A stretch of 64,000 nucleotides of DNA. It comes from Colius striatus (lineage: Eukaryota > Chordata > Aves > Coliiformes > Coliidae). Below, in pieces: positions 37,601 through 52,600 of this stretch. The position numbers and the translations under genes are program-made. The stretch lies in assembly GCF_028858725.1 (NCBI RefSeq), contig NC_084759.1, forward strand, positions 87,969,389-88,033,388. Reading direction: 5' to 3'. Position 1 is the first letter of the stretch; every line of letters begins with the position of its first letter. The notes under the pieces are model-generated. The model was not told the DNA's origin and did not search any database. It worked only from the letters and a program-made list of their open reading frames with translations.

Positions 37601-40600
37601 GAAGGTTTCTGAGAAGACCAGAAGAAAATCTAAAAGAAAATAAATTTCACAAACTCTGCTGTTACCACTCCCTGTGCACACCTACTTTCTCTAGTTCAAG
37701 GCTGGAGTATTTTCCAGCTCAGCATGTGTGCCTTTGTAACTAAGTCAAGCTAGGGGAAAAAAAAAAAAATGAAACCACAAAACCAACACAGTATGGTTGC
37801 CTCAACACAATAAACACATGTGGAGCTGTAGCACGAAACACATCACACAAGTTTTAGTCCTGCTAACAATGCAGTGAACACCAAATATGAGCAACTGCTG
37901 AACCCAGCAACATCCTAGAGGCTTCCTTCTAGAGTCTGTTGCATTGCCAGTGCTGAAGCTTATGCCATCACTAATTTTCACTGTAGTTTACTTGCGAAAC
38001 CTAAATGAAAGTATTTGCACTTATATTCATTCCTACTATAGTCATACGATTTAAATATTTTGCATAAACAGAGCCACAGATTACTGAAAATCCTTCTTCT
38101 AGTTAACCTCACATTGCTTTGAAAACTTTTCAAGGTGAATGAAACTTGATTTTTATTCTAGCATAAAAGATAAATGCAGAGGAAGTTTATCAGAACAGAA
38201 TTACACAGAATGTCAGGACATGCCTTTGTATACACCAGAATGACCTTCCCCTGAAGACTAGATAAGGCTTTCCAAGATACGGCCTTAAAAATCAAGTGTT
38301 TATCCATCCACAAGAGTATTTCAACTCAGCAGCTGCTATGAGCTAAATCTTCCTCACTAACAAAAGACTACAGGTTCTACAGCTACATGTAATTTTCCAC
38401 AGGTTAATGTATAATAACCTGCTTAAAGAAACATAAGTGTTTGTGCCACTGTTTTATACAGTATCTTAAATAAACAGAAATATAATGTGCTAGCTACGTC
38501 ATTACACCTGAGATCATTATTCACACACTAGAACGACAGTGTATAATACACCATAGTTGATATATTTTTAAGCTCAGTGCTAACTTTGATAAATCTCAAA
38601 TTTACAATGGCCTTGTATCTTAATCTACAGGCCTGCAGACCTGATTCAGTGAGCTCACACTGCACCAACTCCAATGGAACTTTAGTGAATGTTCTAGGTA
38701 AAGCACATTATCCTGGATTTGGGCATAAATACAGTATCTTCAATAAATTAACTGTATATGTCATAGCTTAAATATCCCAATTCAGTCTATTAAATGAGTA
38801 AATTTAGTATATATTTACTATACTAACAGTAGAATTTTGACGCTAGGAGTAGAAGGCTACTAAGCTCTGCTAAGTTTTGCACATTCCTCTGTAGCCCAAA
38901 CTCATGAAGTTCTTGACATTCACCATCTAGAGACCTATCTGTTAGACTTGGTAACCAAGATGGGTCAAAGAAGCACAATTATCAAGTATGTACAGTAGGT
39001 GAAGGCTATTATCAGTAGAAAGTTCTGTCAAACAGGTGAAAAATCTGAGATGGGGAATTTTTCCCTGGGGAAAAATCATACTGAAAGTTTGAAAACTACA
39101 ACATTCATTCCAGTTTATTAACTCTTTCAGAACCCAAACACAGTAAGAAATAACAACAATCACATATGTTGATATATCACAGCTGGACTTGCTGAGGAAC
39201 TTACAGAACACCTTTAAAACCTAGAATGCATTTTCTCTTAGATATCACTAGCCAAGATCTAGAACTATCACCTGTGAAGCCTTATCCAAGTAGGAACTTC
39301 ACTGTGGCTACTCATTTTTAATCATTCCAACAATGCCACCTTTAACCTATAGGAATCTGAACAACACAAAGGCACATTCAAATAGGCCTCATGACATAAT
39401 CTGGTTAATGATCATGTAAAACTGAGCTTCACCTAACACTTGTAAGAAGCAAACCACAGTAACTATTTTACACAAGATTTCCAAATAATAATGTGAGGTT
39501 TTCTAAAGTGAACAGCACTGCTGGGTAGTCAAAACTCAAGTGATGTGGGAAAACCGATTTTTTACACAGGAAGTTTACACAGTATCTTTAAGACAAGAAA
39601 TGGAAGAACTGTCTCTCTATAAAGCATTTCAAGCCAAACACTAACCATAAGTGGAACTCTGCTGTTGTTTCTCCCAACCTCAGCATTCTTCCTCATAAGT
39701 GGCATATAATGCACTGTGAAGTAGGTGTAATTTTGATGATGGAATCAAGGTCGGTAAATTGTAGCAACAATTTTAGGTCTCAACATAATCACAGCACAAT
39801 CTAGAGTAACAGCTCACTAGAAATCTTGGAAACAGTCCTTTAAATAGAATCAAAATGAAACAAACTGCAATGGATTGCAGTTGTCTAGATGCCTACTGCA
39901 AAGTAAACCTTTACCTTCATGGCTCTTTCCATCAGTTTGGAATCACAGGCTGGCAGTGGAGGCTCATGAGATATTTGTAAGGGTTTTGAGACATCACACT
40001 CATCAATCTTAATAGTGACCTTATGAACAGATGCGGTCCCTGTTCTTCTACCAAGCACCTGTTGACTTGAAATAAAGAGAATAATTAATCCATGTCACTG
40101 GAATAGCAGAAATATGCTCTTCAGTAGCTAATCCGTGGTTCTGGGAGTTCTGGTTAACAGTAAGACTACATTATCTGAACTGAAAAAAGTATTTATCTTG
40201 GTTTATATTTTAATGCAAAACTGTTAGCAAACTGTAATTGCATTAAAAAGTTTCAGATGGCTGCGAATCCAACACAATCTGAAGAGCACTTGGATTGCTT
40301 TTTAAAATTCCGACTAGTGCAAGTCAAGCAATAAATACCGTAAAACACCAATAATTAACTAACTGATTTAGATATCTGCATAAATATGAGCAGATTTATA
40401 ACTGTATCCATTGTTCTCTTGTACATAAATGTACACCTCTCACTTCTTTGCTAGTCAAGCAACATGTTTAGGTACAAGAATTACAAGAGTTTAGGAGGCT
40501 CACATCAAAAAGACAAGTACAATTCTGAAAATTCTGGTTCAAGCTTAGTAAATCAAAAGCCTCCTATTATTTCATTCCTTGTTTGTCAATGGCTCTTTAA

Positions 40601-43600
40601 AAATTAACTTACTTCCAAACAGAGAGTGAGAGGCATTTCCCTGCATGATATCGTTCCACTTGCACAAGGTCACCCCAGCGCTCTCGAATCAGCATTAGTG
40701 TTTGTGAATGCAAGACTTCCAACTGAAGTGCTAAGCAGAAGGAGTCTAACAAACCGAGTTAAGAAAACATAAGACCTCCAAACAATCTATGTAGACTACG
40801 TAAATCACAAAAAGTTAGACAAGATGTTGTCTGAAAATACACTAAGGTACAAATCCAGAGTTAAAGACATACAAACAACATCAAATATTTCTCTAAGTGA
40901 GTCTGTCCAGGGCAGGGTGTTAGACAGGAATGTCACAATAGACACTTCATTTTATAGATTTTAGCTCTGATCATCTTTTCAGAAAAAGAAGATTAGTAAC
41001 ATAGCAATTCAATTCACTCCATAGTTACCACTAACCCCACCTCCTATGGTCACCCTAAAACAACATGATTCTGTTTGTTTCTGCAGAAACCTATTCACTG
41101 AAAACTATTTCACATTGTCAAGCAATTTGCTCACTGACAATCACTGCACTACTTCCTACACATGCTGTATCTCATTTTATTATTCACATGGGTGCAATAC
41201 AGTTAATACACTACATCACCTTACTGAGGTTCTTGGTGGCAGGAATTGTCAGCTCCTGTACCTTCCAAGTATTCTACCTCTGAAATGGCATGGTCTGCCC
41301 AGGGAGGTGGTGGAGTCACTGTCCTTGAAAGTGTTTAAGAGATAGGTGGATGCTGCACTTAGGGAAATGGTCTAGTGGTTGATAGGGCTGGGACAAAGGC
41401 TGGACTCGATGGTCTTAAAGGTCTTTTCCAGCTGAAACGATTTTATGATTCTACATGCAGCCAGCTGCTGCTGCACTTGCCTACCACACAACCCTATGTC
41501 TTGGGTACCTCACCTTTATCTTTGCTGATTAAGCGTACAAAATCAAATTTTACGTGCTGGCACCTGAGAATAACTGTTTGTAAGGCCATCATTTTTACTC
41601 CATGCCCAGATATTACCCCTTAGCTTAACAAGGAATCCATCTTTCTTGGCCTCCAGCTACTAGGAGGAGCAAGGCTACATTATTCAGAAGCAACTTTCAG
41701 AAGGATACGCAAGCAGCTGTACATGTCCTGAAGTGGCTTTTCATCAGCAAACAGCCGTGACTGGACTAGCTGATGAATGAAGTTGATCTGCATACTGTGA
41801 ACTAAGGCTCGACCATCTTTCATGAACAAAAAATAATTCACATTAGACATCAGGAAACTAGGCATTTTAAATAATTAAATAAAATATTAAATTAAAAAGA
41901 CAAACGCACTCATGTACTGAACAATTTTCATATCACAATTTCTAACAAAAACACTCAACCACAAAATCCTTGGTTTACTCTGGAAATTTCACTCAGTCTA
42001 CCACACTGTCAAGATGTTAAAAGCATACAGAGTAAGGTGAAAATAGGACAAGTATATACAGCTACACAATCTTAAGCTGTGATGTGCAAAAGACCCAGTA
42101 CAAACAAGGCTTATACAGCATCAGAAGTGAATATCATGTTAAAAAGAAAACATAAAAGTTTGACATTTTACCACCAGTTTCCTTGTCTTCAACCAAAATT
42201 TCCAGTTTGAGAAGGCGCCAAGGGATGTCAGGGTCATCACCCATCACTGTCAAGGTGGCCTCAAACTCACCCTCAACTCTGAACTTCACACGGCCGTTGG
42301 CTAAGGAAGAAAATTATGTGTTACTTCACTTGGTCTCCTAAGATGCCTCAAAATAACTTCCCTACGGCAGCTGCTTTGTTGCACACCTTTCTGTGCAACT
42401 CTGAAGATTTCACAGAAAATTTTTCAACAGAACCAATGTTAATAGGCAGCACGGACAGACATGCCAAACTGTCCTGAACTGTCCAGAACAGCAGTACTTT
42501 AGTCATGATAACTTATTAATACTTGTGTTAGTATAATACAGACTATCATTGAGCTGACTACTAGTCTGACAAGTTACACAAACAAGACATCTGGCTTAAT
42601 TTTTCCAACTCTCTGCTGTACTAAGAATGAACACTTTAAGCAATAATCACGAGAGGTTTAGAACATAATCCCAGTCCAGGCTGAAATTTAGCCCTGGAAA
42701 CACATCTTAATGCAAACCATTTACTTCACATTAAAATATTATAACTTAATTTTACATGTGAAGAGGATAATATTTTGCATAATACATGCACACTATTTAT
42801 CTAATTGACGTACATATCTTCAAATCTTTGTGAGCACTGCTATTAGTTTCAAGAACTGGGACCAAAGACTGTCAAAACTAGGTCATAAAGAGAATGAGTG
42901 GCAGAGCAAACAATTTCGTATGAGTCCTTACTACAACCTGCAGATCAAATTTCTTCTCAATCACTTAACACACTATATGCCTTTACAATTCCAGACATAC
43001 AGATATATTCCTATAGACATCTACAAGAGCAAGATAACATCTACAACCTTTTGCCATTACCTGCATGGGATTTCTTCTTGCAAGTAAATAATAGAGAAAA
43101 CCACTTATTTTACTCTCATACAGAGACAGGATCCTGGTCTTAATGGATGAAGCATGCCTAATGGTCTCACTTAAGCTATGTTTAGCTTTGCTTTAGTACT
43201 GAAGCAACAATTTTACATCAGATAAGAATACATAATGTACTCTTCAAAAAGTAATTCAAGTTCTTACCAACTGTAAGATTTGCCAGCTGTGGAGGGAGAT
43301 CTGTAGTCACTAGTCGATGTCGAAGAATCTGGTTTAGCTGATGAAGTGTGGTTTGTTTCTCACTCTTTGTTATTGGGTCGGGAGGGATTATTTTATCCTG
43401 TTAAAATAAACACAAACAAGCCTACTTATCTCAAACATCATTGACATACATTGACTGTAGCAATGGTGAAAACTAACCAGACTAGAGGTCTGAAAACATA
43501 AACACTACAGGCCATTATGGGCAAATGAAGTTTTATATCTTACACTCAGATTTCTTTACTAGTTGTTCATATTGTACCCAAGATTGTCTGCTGACTAAAT

Positions 43601-46600
43601 TTGCTCAACTTGGATCAATTAAATAAATTAATGGCCTTACATTAGACAAAGCTTGCTTTTAAATACTGAGATTTGAAAGCCAATCCTTATCTGCAGCAAC
43701 AGGTATAAGTCACAGGTACTACTGCTTATATCATTTCACAAAATCTGTAACTCTGCATTGAAACAGAAAGAAGAGGCAGCAGCATTAGAGAGCTGTTAAA
43801 TATTTCAGTACATTTCCAAATACAGACAAAACCTCTAAAACCCATGGATGTCAGTATCTCAAATTTTCACAATCCATTTGTCTAGTATGCAAATACTTAA
43901 AGAATCAATCAAGAAGAGTTGCTACTACATTCATCCTAGTTTAAACAGAGAGAATGTTTTACTGGGCAAGCATAACTTGTTCAAATAGGAAGTGCTCTGC
44001 ATGAGACTAATACTAGAGAGACTTGGCCCTAGGCCTGTATTAAATTACTGTTCCATTTGCACATAGACAATTAGTTTCATTAACATGCACTTGATACTGT
44101 ACAGGGTTTTCTCCCCATGGCCCCCCCCATCCCAGACATATGGAAGCATTGTTTACCCTAATGCAGGTAGGCAGACGTGGGTATGATCCAGTTGTCAGAA
44201 CATCGATAGCATATGGGATAGCAAAACTAGGCAGCCGAGCATGAACCAAAGCATCTCTAGCTAGCGATGCCAGACGATCCGCAGTGTCCACAAATAGAAT
44301 GGCTTGCTGATCTAAAAAGCTTGATATCATCTGTGGAAGACAAGAAGGGAAAGAAAAAATAAAGTTGTGTGTCCAAAAAAACCACACAAATTAATGCCCC
44401 TTTATATTCAATTCACCGTGCACATGACCGAGATGATTTTATCCTACAGTTCAAGTAATCACATCTACAAAACAAAGAAAGAGTGAATATTCTGGGTATT
44501 TCTTACATTGGCATGCAAGGGCATTTCAAATCCACATGCCATTTCTGCTGCTGTGTAGGATATGTTAAGCTTCACAGCTCTTTATCTGATGATTGCTAGA
44601 GGAATGCAACCATACTTGTTTGTACTCACGCAGGGCTTGTTTCTTTTGCAACATTCTGGATTTTATTATTATTTAACCCCAAGCAGGATGAAAGCGATGT
44701 AAGAACTAATACACTGAGAGCTCCATCTTCCCTGTCCTATCACCTAATCCCAAAGCACTCCTCAAACTATGTGTGGACTTTTTTGCTACGGATGAGTTTT
44801 TGAGAACATAAAACATTAAAAGTCAAAACTATATCATTTATAAATAGAGGTAAACTGGTTATAATTTAATATTCATTTTCCTATGAAACGGGCTTTTTAA
44901 AAAACACTTCTACAGTAAGAAGAAGTTAAGAGTGTGTACCACAATCCCGTATCATTTAAGAGATTACTTCATACCAAACTCTGTTGCTGACTTACCGCAC
45001 ATTTTTCCACCTTTCCAGCATTATTAGCCCATTTGACTAAGGCCAGCAAACGAACAAACAGCTGACGAGTGCGGCTTGCAAACTGCACTATTTCTATTTT
45101 TCTGGAAAAAACACAAATGTATATTAAGCCAGTGCTCAGCTATATAATAAAGATGCAATTTAACTCTGTGCCAATAAGGAAAAAAAAGCTGTAACGATCA
45201 TTTCTAATCCTGTTAATGGAGGCATCACTAATGTAGTGCTTGTTTGATTAGAACATAGTGGGGAGAATAAAGCTCACTTCTGAATACCTAAATGCTAACA
45301 ACATCTAAAGGTTCTAACCAACCAAGACTGTCTGGGAAACCAAAAAAGCATATTTGCATTAATTAATCACTGATTTTAAGAGAAAGAATTCCATGGCAAA
45401 CTCAACTGAAATATTTTGTACCTTTTACAGGATTTCACCAAGGTTTATGATGAAGTTTAAAGTAGACAATGCAACATACCTAAGCCCAGGCAGTCACATT
45501 ACACTGACATTAAACTTTAAAAAACAATCAAGATACTAAATAAAATGTAACTCTAGTAATTTTAAGATATCTCTACACAGTATATTACAACATGCTCCTG
45601 TTTTGCCAGGAAATAGGGTGGTGGTGGTGAAGAACACAAAAAACCCCTCACGCTTTTACTTCCCTCTCAATTCACGCCTTGTAAAGAAACTGGGATAAAG
45701 AGAAATGACTAATAGTAGATATTCTTCTCACTGTGCTTTGTAGGAGATGGTCTAAATTAGACGTTTACGTGTCTTACAAAATATCTTTCTTAAAAAAAAA
45801 TGTTATAGGGGCATACCCAGATTTTCCTCCTTCCTTACGGATCTACGTTGTAGATGCATTAGACGAGACACATAGATCTACAATGTAGATCTGTAATACC
45901 ATACGCTCTGAAATACTGTTTCAGCTACTGTTTATAGAGGTTTTCTTCCCTTTCTACATGTTTAATGGACTAACTTCACCATGGTTTTCCAGTTAATTTG
46001 AAAAAAAACCCCAACAAAACACCAAACTCAACACGTTACTTGATATAGTTTTCTAAAGTAACAAAAGCATTTGGATAAAAAGAACAGTGCAACACATACT
46101 GGCCTCTACCAAACAGATGATGCACCTCCTTCTGATCCTAAACTGTAAAACACATGCTTGTAACACAGATAGACCTTGTTTCTGCTCAAAGTGTTGGTGT
46201 AATGTAGCTAAGTTTTCTGTGTGTGCAAGAAGCATAATCTGTGGCAGATTCAGGCCACAAGAACAACTAATACCATGCAATGCATTTGCTTGCATTACCT
46301 ATGAACCTCACGCATGAACTTGGGTGTTAAGCCAGTAACTTCTCCATGTTTCAAGGCATATATTTTAGAATGACATTCAGCCTAATATTAAGATTTCAAG
46401 CAGTGACCAAGCTGTTATATGTACATACTGCTCTAACAGTAGCCACACACTACAAAAACAAGATGTTAAGAATTTTAAAAGACTCAGAAACACTTCATAG
46501 GATTTGAAAGATGTCTACTGTGAGACTAGTCAGTAACCCCTCAGACAAACTCCATACAGAAGTTGCTAAAATCTAGTAGTTATGTCAATCAAACTTCTGT

Positions 46601-49600
46601 GGTGAAAATGGCATGATAACAAGAAACATCAAACTGATGTTCTGTGACTGGAAATCAAAAACAGATGACTTCCCCCAAAACCAGGAAAAAAAGTACATCA
46701 ATTTAATAACTACATTATTGACAAAGTTAGACACAGTATTCCAGTAACTGTTCTGTTAATATCATGGGTCTGAAGTTATAGAAGATTTGTTACTTCCATT
46801 TGACAAAATCCTGCTGCTAGAACTGCCACCATCATCGCTGAATGACACCTGCACAGGGAATTCAAATCCACCTACTTCTCAACTAAGAACCTGAAGTCTT
46901 TGCTGTGTTCCTTTGTCTTTTACTATAGATATAGGACCTTATGTCAGGCTGCACAAAAAAAAATTATTCAAGGAAGATGAAAATTAAGCAAAAGAGTATA
47001 TTTACAAGACTTGTAAAAGCAAAGTAAAGCACATTAAAAATCTTTCTAATGACCACAGTACTCAGTGCATTCTTTACCTTGGTCTTTACATGTAAGTTCT
47101 GATCTCAGGGGTTTCAGATCCTTCAGACTAGAGGCTGAGTTTGGAGGGGTGAAGCATTAGCTACAGTAGAAGATATCAAGTTAAGGACTGCTTAAGTCCA
47201 TTGAAGGAGATGGGATGCATCCAAAGGTGCTGACAGAGCTGACCTATGCCACTGTAAAGTTGCGCCCTAAAATTTTCAAAAGGACATGGTGATCAAAGCT
47301 CTTGATGCCTGGAAAAAGGCAAACACCATACCCTTCTTCAAGGACAAGAAGAATCTAGTGACCTATAGGCCAGTTGGCCTAAGCTCAGTTAAGAAGGAAA
47401 GTTGTAGAACAAATATTTCCAGAAGCTATGTCCAGATATTTACCAAACATGAAAGTAGCCTGGGAAGAGCCAGCAGAGATTTTCCAAAGGCAAACCACCC
47501 CTGGTCTACACAATTGCCTTCTATAGGATGAACAGCTCTCTGATCAAGTGGAGAAGAAGATGCATTTACACTGACTTTTGCATAGCTTTTAAGAAGATCT
47601 CCCATAATATCCTTGAAGCCAAGCTGGTGAGGTGTGGCATGGGTAAGCAGACTACAAGTTAGGTGGAAAACTATCTGGACTGCAAGGAATAAAAGGCTGT
47701 GATGGACTAGACTTCTTTAATGCTGGTGAAGGAATGCACTCTTTCGAAGTTCACAGGTGATGTCAAATTGGTGGGAGCACACAGAAAGATCTCAGTTGGC
47801 TGGAGGAACTGCTTAACAGGAACCTCATGAAGTTCAGTAAAACCACATGCAAAGTTCTGCATCTGGAAACAATCAATCTCATGTAACGGCACAGGGCAAG
47901 TACTAAGCAGTAGCTCTGCAGAAGTGGACCTGGGGATCCTGGTGGACAGGTGAACAGGCATCAGCAAATGTGTCCTTGCAGCAACGACCGGCTGTATTAA
48001 CACCAATGTGGCCTCACTCAAGGAAGGTGATCATTCACCTTGAGTCAGCAGTTGTGACACTATATCTGAAGTCCTATGTTCAGTTTTATACTCCCTAGCC
48101 AAGAAAGATATTGCTGTGTAAATGTGGATGAGGGGTTGGAACACGTGACATACAAGGAGGGGCTGAGGAAGGTGTGTGTTAAGCAGAAGCAACTGCTTAA
48201 AAGGAGAAGGCTATGGTGAGATCCTACTGCCATCTTCAAATACCTAAAGGGGTCTTATAAAGAAGGTGGAACCAGACTCCACTCAAAAGTGCAAAAGGCT
48301 GAAGGGCAACAGCCACTAAGTAGAACAGCGGAAAATGAGTTGGACATTAGGAAAACAAGGAAACACAGAGTGAAGTGGTCAAAGACTTCCCAGAAAGGTT
48401 GGAGGATTTCTACCTCTGAAGATATTTAAAACTCAACTGGATATGACCCTGAGCAATCCAAATCAACTTTGAAACTGTTTTTCACTTCAAGCAGGGGATT
48501 AGGTATCCTCAAAGCATTGTTCCAACGAAGATTATTATCTGTGTCTATGAAAGTTGTGGTATAATGGTCACTTTGGCATTAGAAAAGGACGAAACTCAAT
48601 GTTTTGCAAAAAACAAGTGTGTAATTGCAGTGTTGCTGAAGTCGTGAATAATGTGTTTTTACAACAGCTCTGAATGTTTGAGGTTTTTTTCAGTCTTCTG
48701 TAGATGACAGAATCTTTGTTGCAAGTTTTAGAAGTAACAGTCTGGTTCGTTAACAACAGCAAAACCAACAATAAAACTGCCTGGTTTTAAGAAAACAGAA
48801 TGTTTCTGCAGTTCTTGGAGGTATTTTAACAATATTTCTCTTTCAAATACTTCTCAGCTGGAACGGTTCATTCCGGAATGCAGGTGTAAGGTTTTACCTT
48901 CCACTTCCCCACAACAGAAGACAGCACCTTGCAAAATCATTAAAATCCAAGTTCCAGATAAATCTTATAGAGCCATGATTGTATTTAGAGAAAGTTTCCC
49001 ATGTATTGCATTTTATTGGAGGATAAAAAGGAAAAGATAAAGAATAGTGAATGAGGTCTCTGTTCCCAAGAAGCAAGCCCCTGGATTTCCCCCAGAATTC
49101 AGCACTATTAATTTTATACCACACTACTAATGTTTTTTTAATCCAACCAGTTCTTGTTGCAGAAGTTATTTATCCCTATCATTGATAGCTGATAAATGAT
49201 AATTTACAAAGCAAAGATGTATTATATTAGGCTGTGTAATTTCCATGTTCTTATCACGGCATCTGTTAGCTAAGACACTGTAGTTATGAACTTAGATTTT
49301 ATGTGAACTTTATTAGAGGATAATAACCATCACATCCGCACCAAAGTATGTATGCCATGTCACCAGGGTAGCTTCAAGAAACAGAGCTTGAAGACCAACT
49401 GCTGCTGCCATTATAGCTCTCAGAGTTAGGAAAAATAGAATAATCTGGATAATTGAGCTACGTTCCTCATAATTTTCCTCCAAAAGTTAGAAAGCCACTT
49501 TACCAAGATGAGTGTAAGTTAAAGCTAACAATAATGTCAACATTTAATTTCAACTGTAGAACATTCTTTGTAACAATTGAAGGCTCTCGTTCTCTTTTAT

Positions 49601-52600
49601 CTATAATCCATTAGGTTTTTAATTGTTGCTCTAGATGAGAGAAGTCTCCCCATCAGAACATGGGAGCTCTGGACCTAAGCTGACTGCAATTTCCTCAGCA
49701 AATAGAGTGACAATTAAAAAAAATTTGAAATCCCACCAAACCCCAGATTGTTTCTCCTCAGAAAATATTATGCATAAGGAAAAGGAGAACAAGGGCATCA
49801 CTTTTTGCTGTTGTATCTGGTGACAGGACAAGGGGTAATGGGATGAAGCTGGAACACAAAAAGTTCCATTTAAACGTACAGAAAAACTATTTCACTGTGA
49901 GGGTGAGGAAGCCCTGGCACAGGCTGCCCAGGGAGGCTGTGGAGTCTCCTTCTCTGGAGGTCTTCAAAACCCACCTGGACGCATTCCCGTGCGACCTGAT
50001 CTAGGTGGATCTGTTTGAGCAGGGGATTGGACTAGATGATCTCTAAAGTTTCCTTCCAACCTCTACCATTCTATGATTCTAAGTTACAAGTCTAAGTTAC
50101 AACATCCTAAGTTACAATTCCCTGAAAATGGGATTAATTCCACAACATGTTACGTGAGTTTTGGAATTAATGATCATCCTGGCACACAGAACAATCTTAG
50201 AAATATCATAGGTGCTCTAAGGTGTTCAAAGAAAATTAGGTCAATCGGCATATCCACATAAATAAAGGGAACTATTTTCTGACAACTTCCATAAAAAAAT
50301 ATTCAAAGAAACAAAAGAATAAATAAAAATGGAATAAATCAAATTCTTTCGACTTGTTGGGGGGAAGAGGTGGGAAGGCCTGTTCTGGTCTCCTGCATTT
50401 GTTCTGTAATAATCTTCACTCTTTTAAAATCCATAGAGCAGATGCAGAAAAAAAGTGTTCAAGGGAAGAAAGATCAGGTAACATAGAAAAAAAAAGCAGA
50501 AAAGAGGGGCTTACTTTACTTTCATTGTTGAACCACTGCTTTTGAGTAATAGGTTTCTTTATCACACTAACTAGAATCTATTTAAGTTATCCAATTCCCT
50601 TTCATGTCAGCTTTGCTGTCCCTTCGTTGCTACAATTTTCACAAAGAGAAAAATGCCCTTAACAGAGTTCACCTACTGTAACAGTCACAGCATGTTACTG
50701 AATAGTGCAACAACCACAAAAAAGCTCTCAACCCAACAAAAGCTAATATTGCCAACGATACTGAGAAAAACTTTGAAACTATGTAGTGACAGCAAGACAC
50801 ACAAGGCTTATTTTCTTGCATAAAATCTAAAAAACAAAGTTTAAACTTAAATTCAGAGAGATATTTTACTTAAACAGTTTTATATTAATCTTCACACCCT
50901 AAACAGAGTTCCATATTTTAACATACATTACAGATTGTCTTACTGTAACTCACCTTTCCATATCAGTCTTCCTTGGTAACCTGTATTGAAAAGAAAAAGA
51001 AACAAAATGCATATTATATACTGTTCTACTGCATTCCAGACTACTAGAGATTCTGTTAGCAACCTTTAACTGAAATATAAGAACTTCTATATACCTACCA
51101 AGAGCATTTCTGATTGTACATGTTTCCTAAGTACAATGAAATGACATGCTTGATAAAGGATAGTTTGGTAGCCTAAGGGGGAAAAGCGGGCTGGGGCAGA
51201 AGGGGCGGGGGGGGGGGGCGAGATAAGTAAAATCAGGTGGATAACAGCACCTCAGGGCACTTGCCATTACTCTCTACCAGGTAAGCTGCAACTGGTCAAA
51301 TTTACCTACAAGCTCAACAAAAGTTGGTGAAATCCCAAGACATCTGCTCACCTAGTGAGCCACGTGGAATCACTGCCTGTGCTTTGTAACTCATGGCTCT
51401 CATCAAGCATCCATGACTAGAGTCACAGCAGTAACCCTAGAACATCTGCATCTAAAACTGGCTGTTCCCTAACTAACCTGAAAGAAGTTTTTCTTCCATT
51501 TTTAATTAATCTAAAAGTGGAGAAGTGCCATGCTCCAGAACTTTACCATCAACCTGTGTGATAGATACTAGTGCACAGAAATTACTGCATTTCTGTAGTA
51601 TTCTACAGGTACCACAGGTGTTCAATTAAAAAAGCTATGTTTATTTATTCTAGCGTGAGAAGTCATTTTGTTGGAGGCAAGGAGGACAATACTTTCCAGC
51701 TGGGCTTTCTACTAGCCAAATCCATACTTTATGGCGAAATATGGTACGAAGAATCTAGCTCACTCTGCTTTAAGAGGGGACATCACATAGCTTCTAAACT
51801 ACTTGTTGAATCCAAGTGCCCACGTGCTGTTCACACCACTCATTTTACTTGGTACCTCAACTATGTACTTAAATTCAAAAGACCCTGTTCTATACCTTAA
51901 AACAAGAATTAAAGACATCCCAGACACACGCTTCTACAAGAATATCCAGAGTATCAATTACTGTCTACATAGATCAGAAACATACAGGAAAGACTTCCTG
52001 AATGATGTTTTGGAAGTTCTTCCAAAGCAAACTAACATTCCTTTCCAGAGTTCAAAGACTCTTAACCCCAAATCAAACAAAACTCTATCTGCATACTTAC
52101 CAGATAGGGTATTTTACAAGAACTACACCTATTCTTTTTTTCCATTTGTTCTATATGTAATTTCTAAAAATACACAGGTTCTCCAAAAGAACCTCTAAGA
52201 TTAAACAAAGCAGAAGGGAAACGAGTTTACTGAGAGTCCAAACGCTTTCAGGAAAGTTTTTCTTGGACCAAAAAGATTCCTTTGTTTTGCTCCTTCAAAC
52301 AGAACACCACCAGCACTGCACATCACAAAGTAAATGTAAATAGCTTATCTACCCCAAATAATGAAATGGTATGTTACACAAGTAACTCAAGGAACTGCAG
52401 GATCTGAAAAATATTAGTTTCAAGCTTTTCAGTTTCACATATTTTGATATCAACACAAACACCACTGTTGGGCTTTTGACCATAACTTGGGGGCGAACTT
52501 CAGAGTTCAGTTTGCATTCAGCTGCTCTGCATTCCTCACCATCATTTTCTCTCTGTATGACAGATCACTCGCCAGCCCCCGATTACTACCCGATGCAGAG

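Larger units (their letters stand above)
45102..50953 (-). other. MED14: MED14 intron 2 (largest intron)
   Basis: 5.85-kb GT-AG intron containing two CR1 fragments and the inverted repeat at 45,835-45,896. No other gene recognised inside it. Confidence 0.85.

Noticed and set aside
44040..44156. Downstream extension of the MED14 exon 4 frame
   Set aside because: Runs past a good GTAAAC donor into intron; residues after CIR do not match MED14, whereas exon 5 continues correctly with DKIIPPD.
51571..52198. Two overlapping open frames of 109 and 131 codons in MED14 intron 1
   Set aside because: No recognisable protein, no splice or promoter context, and opposite strand to MED14; chance frames in A/T-rich intron sequence.
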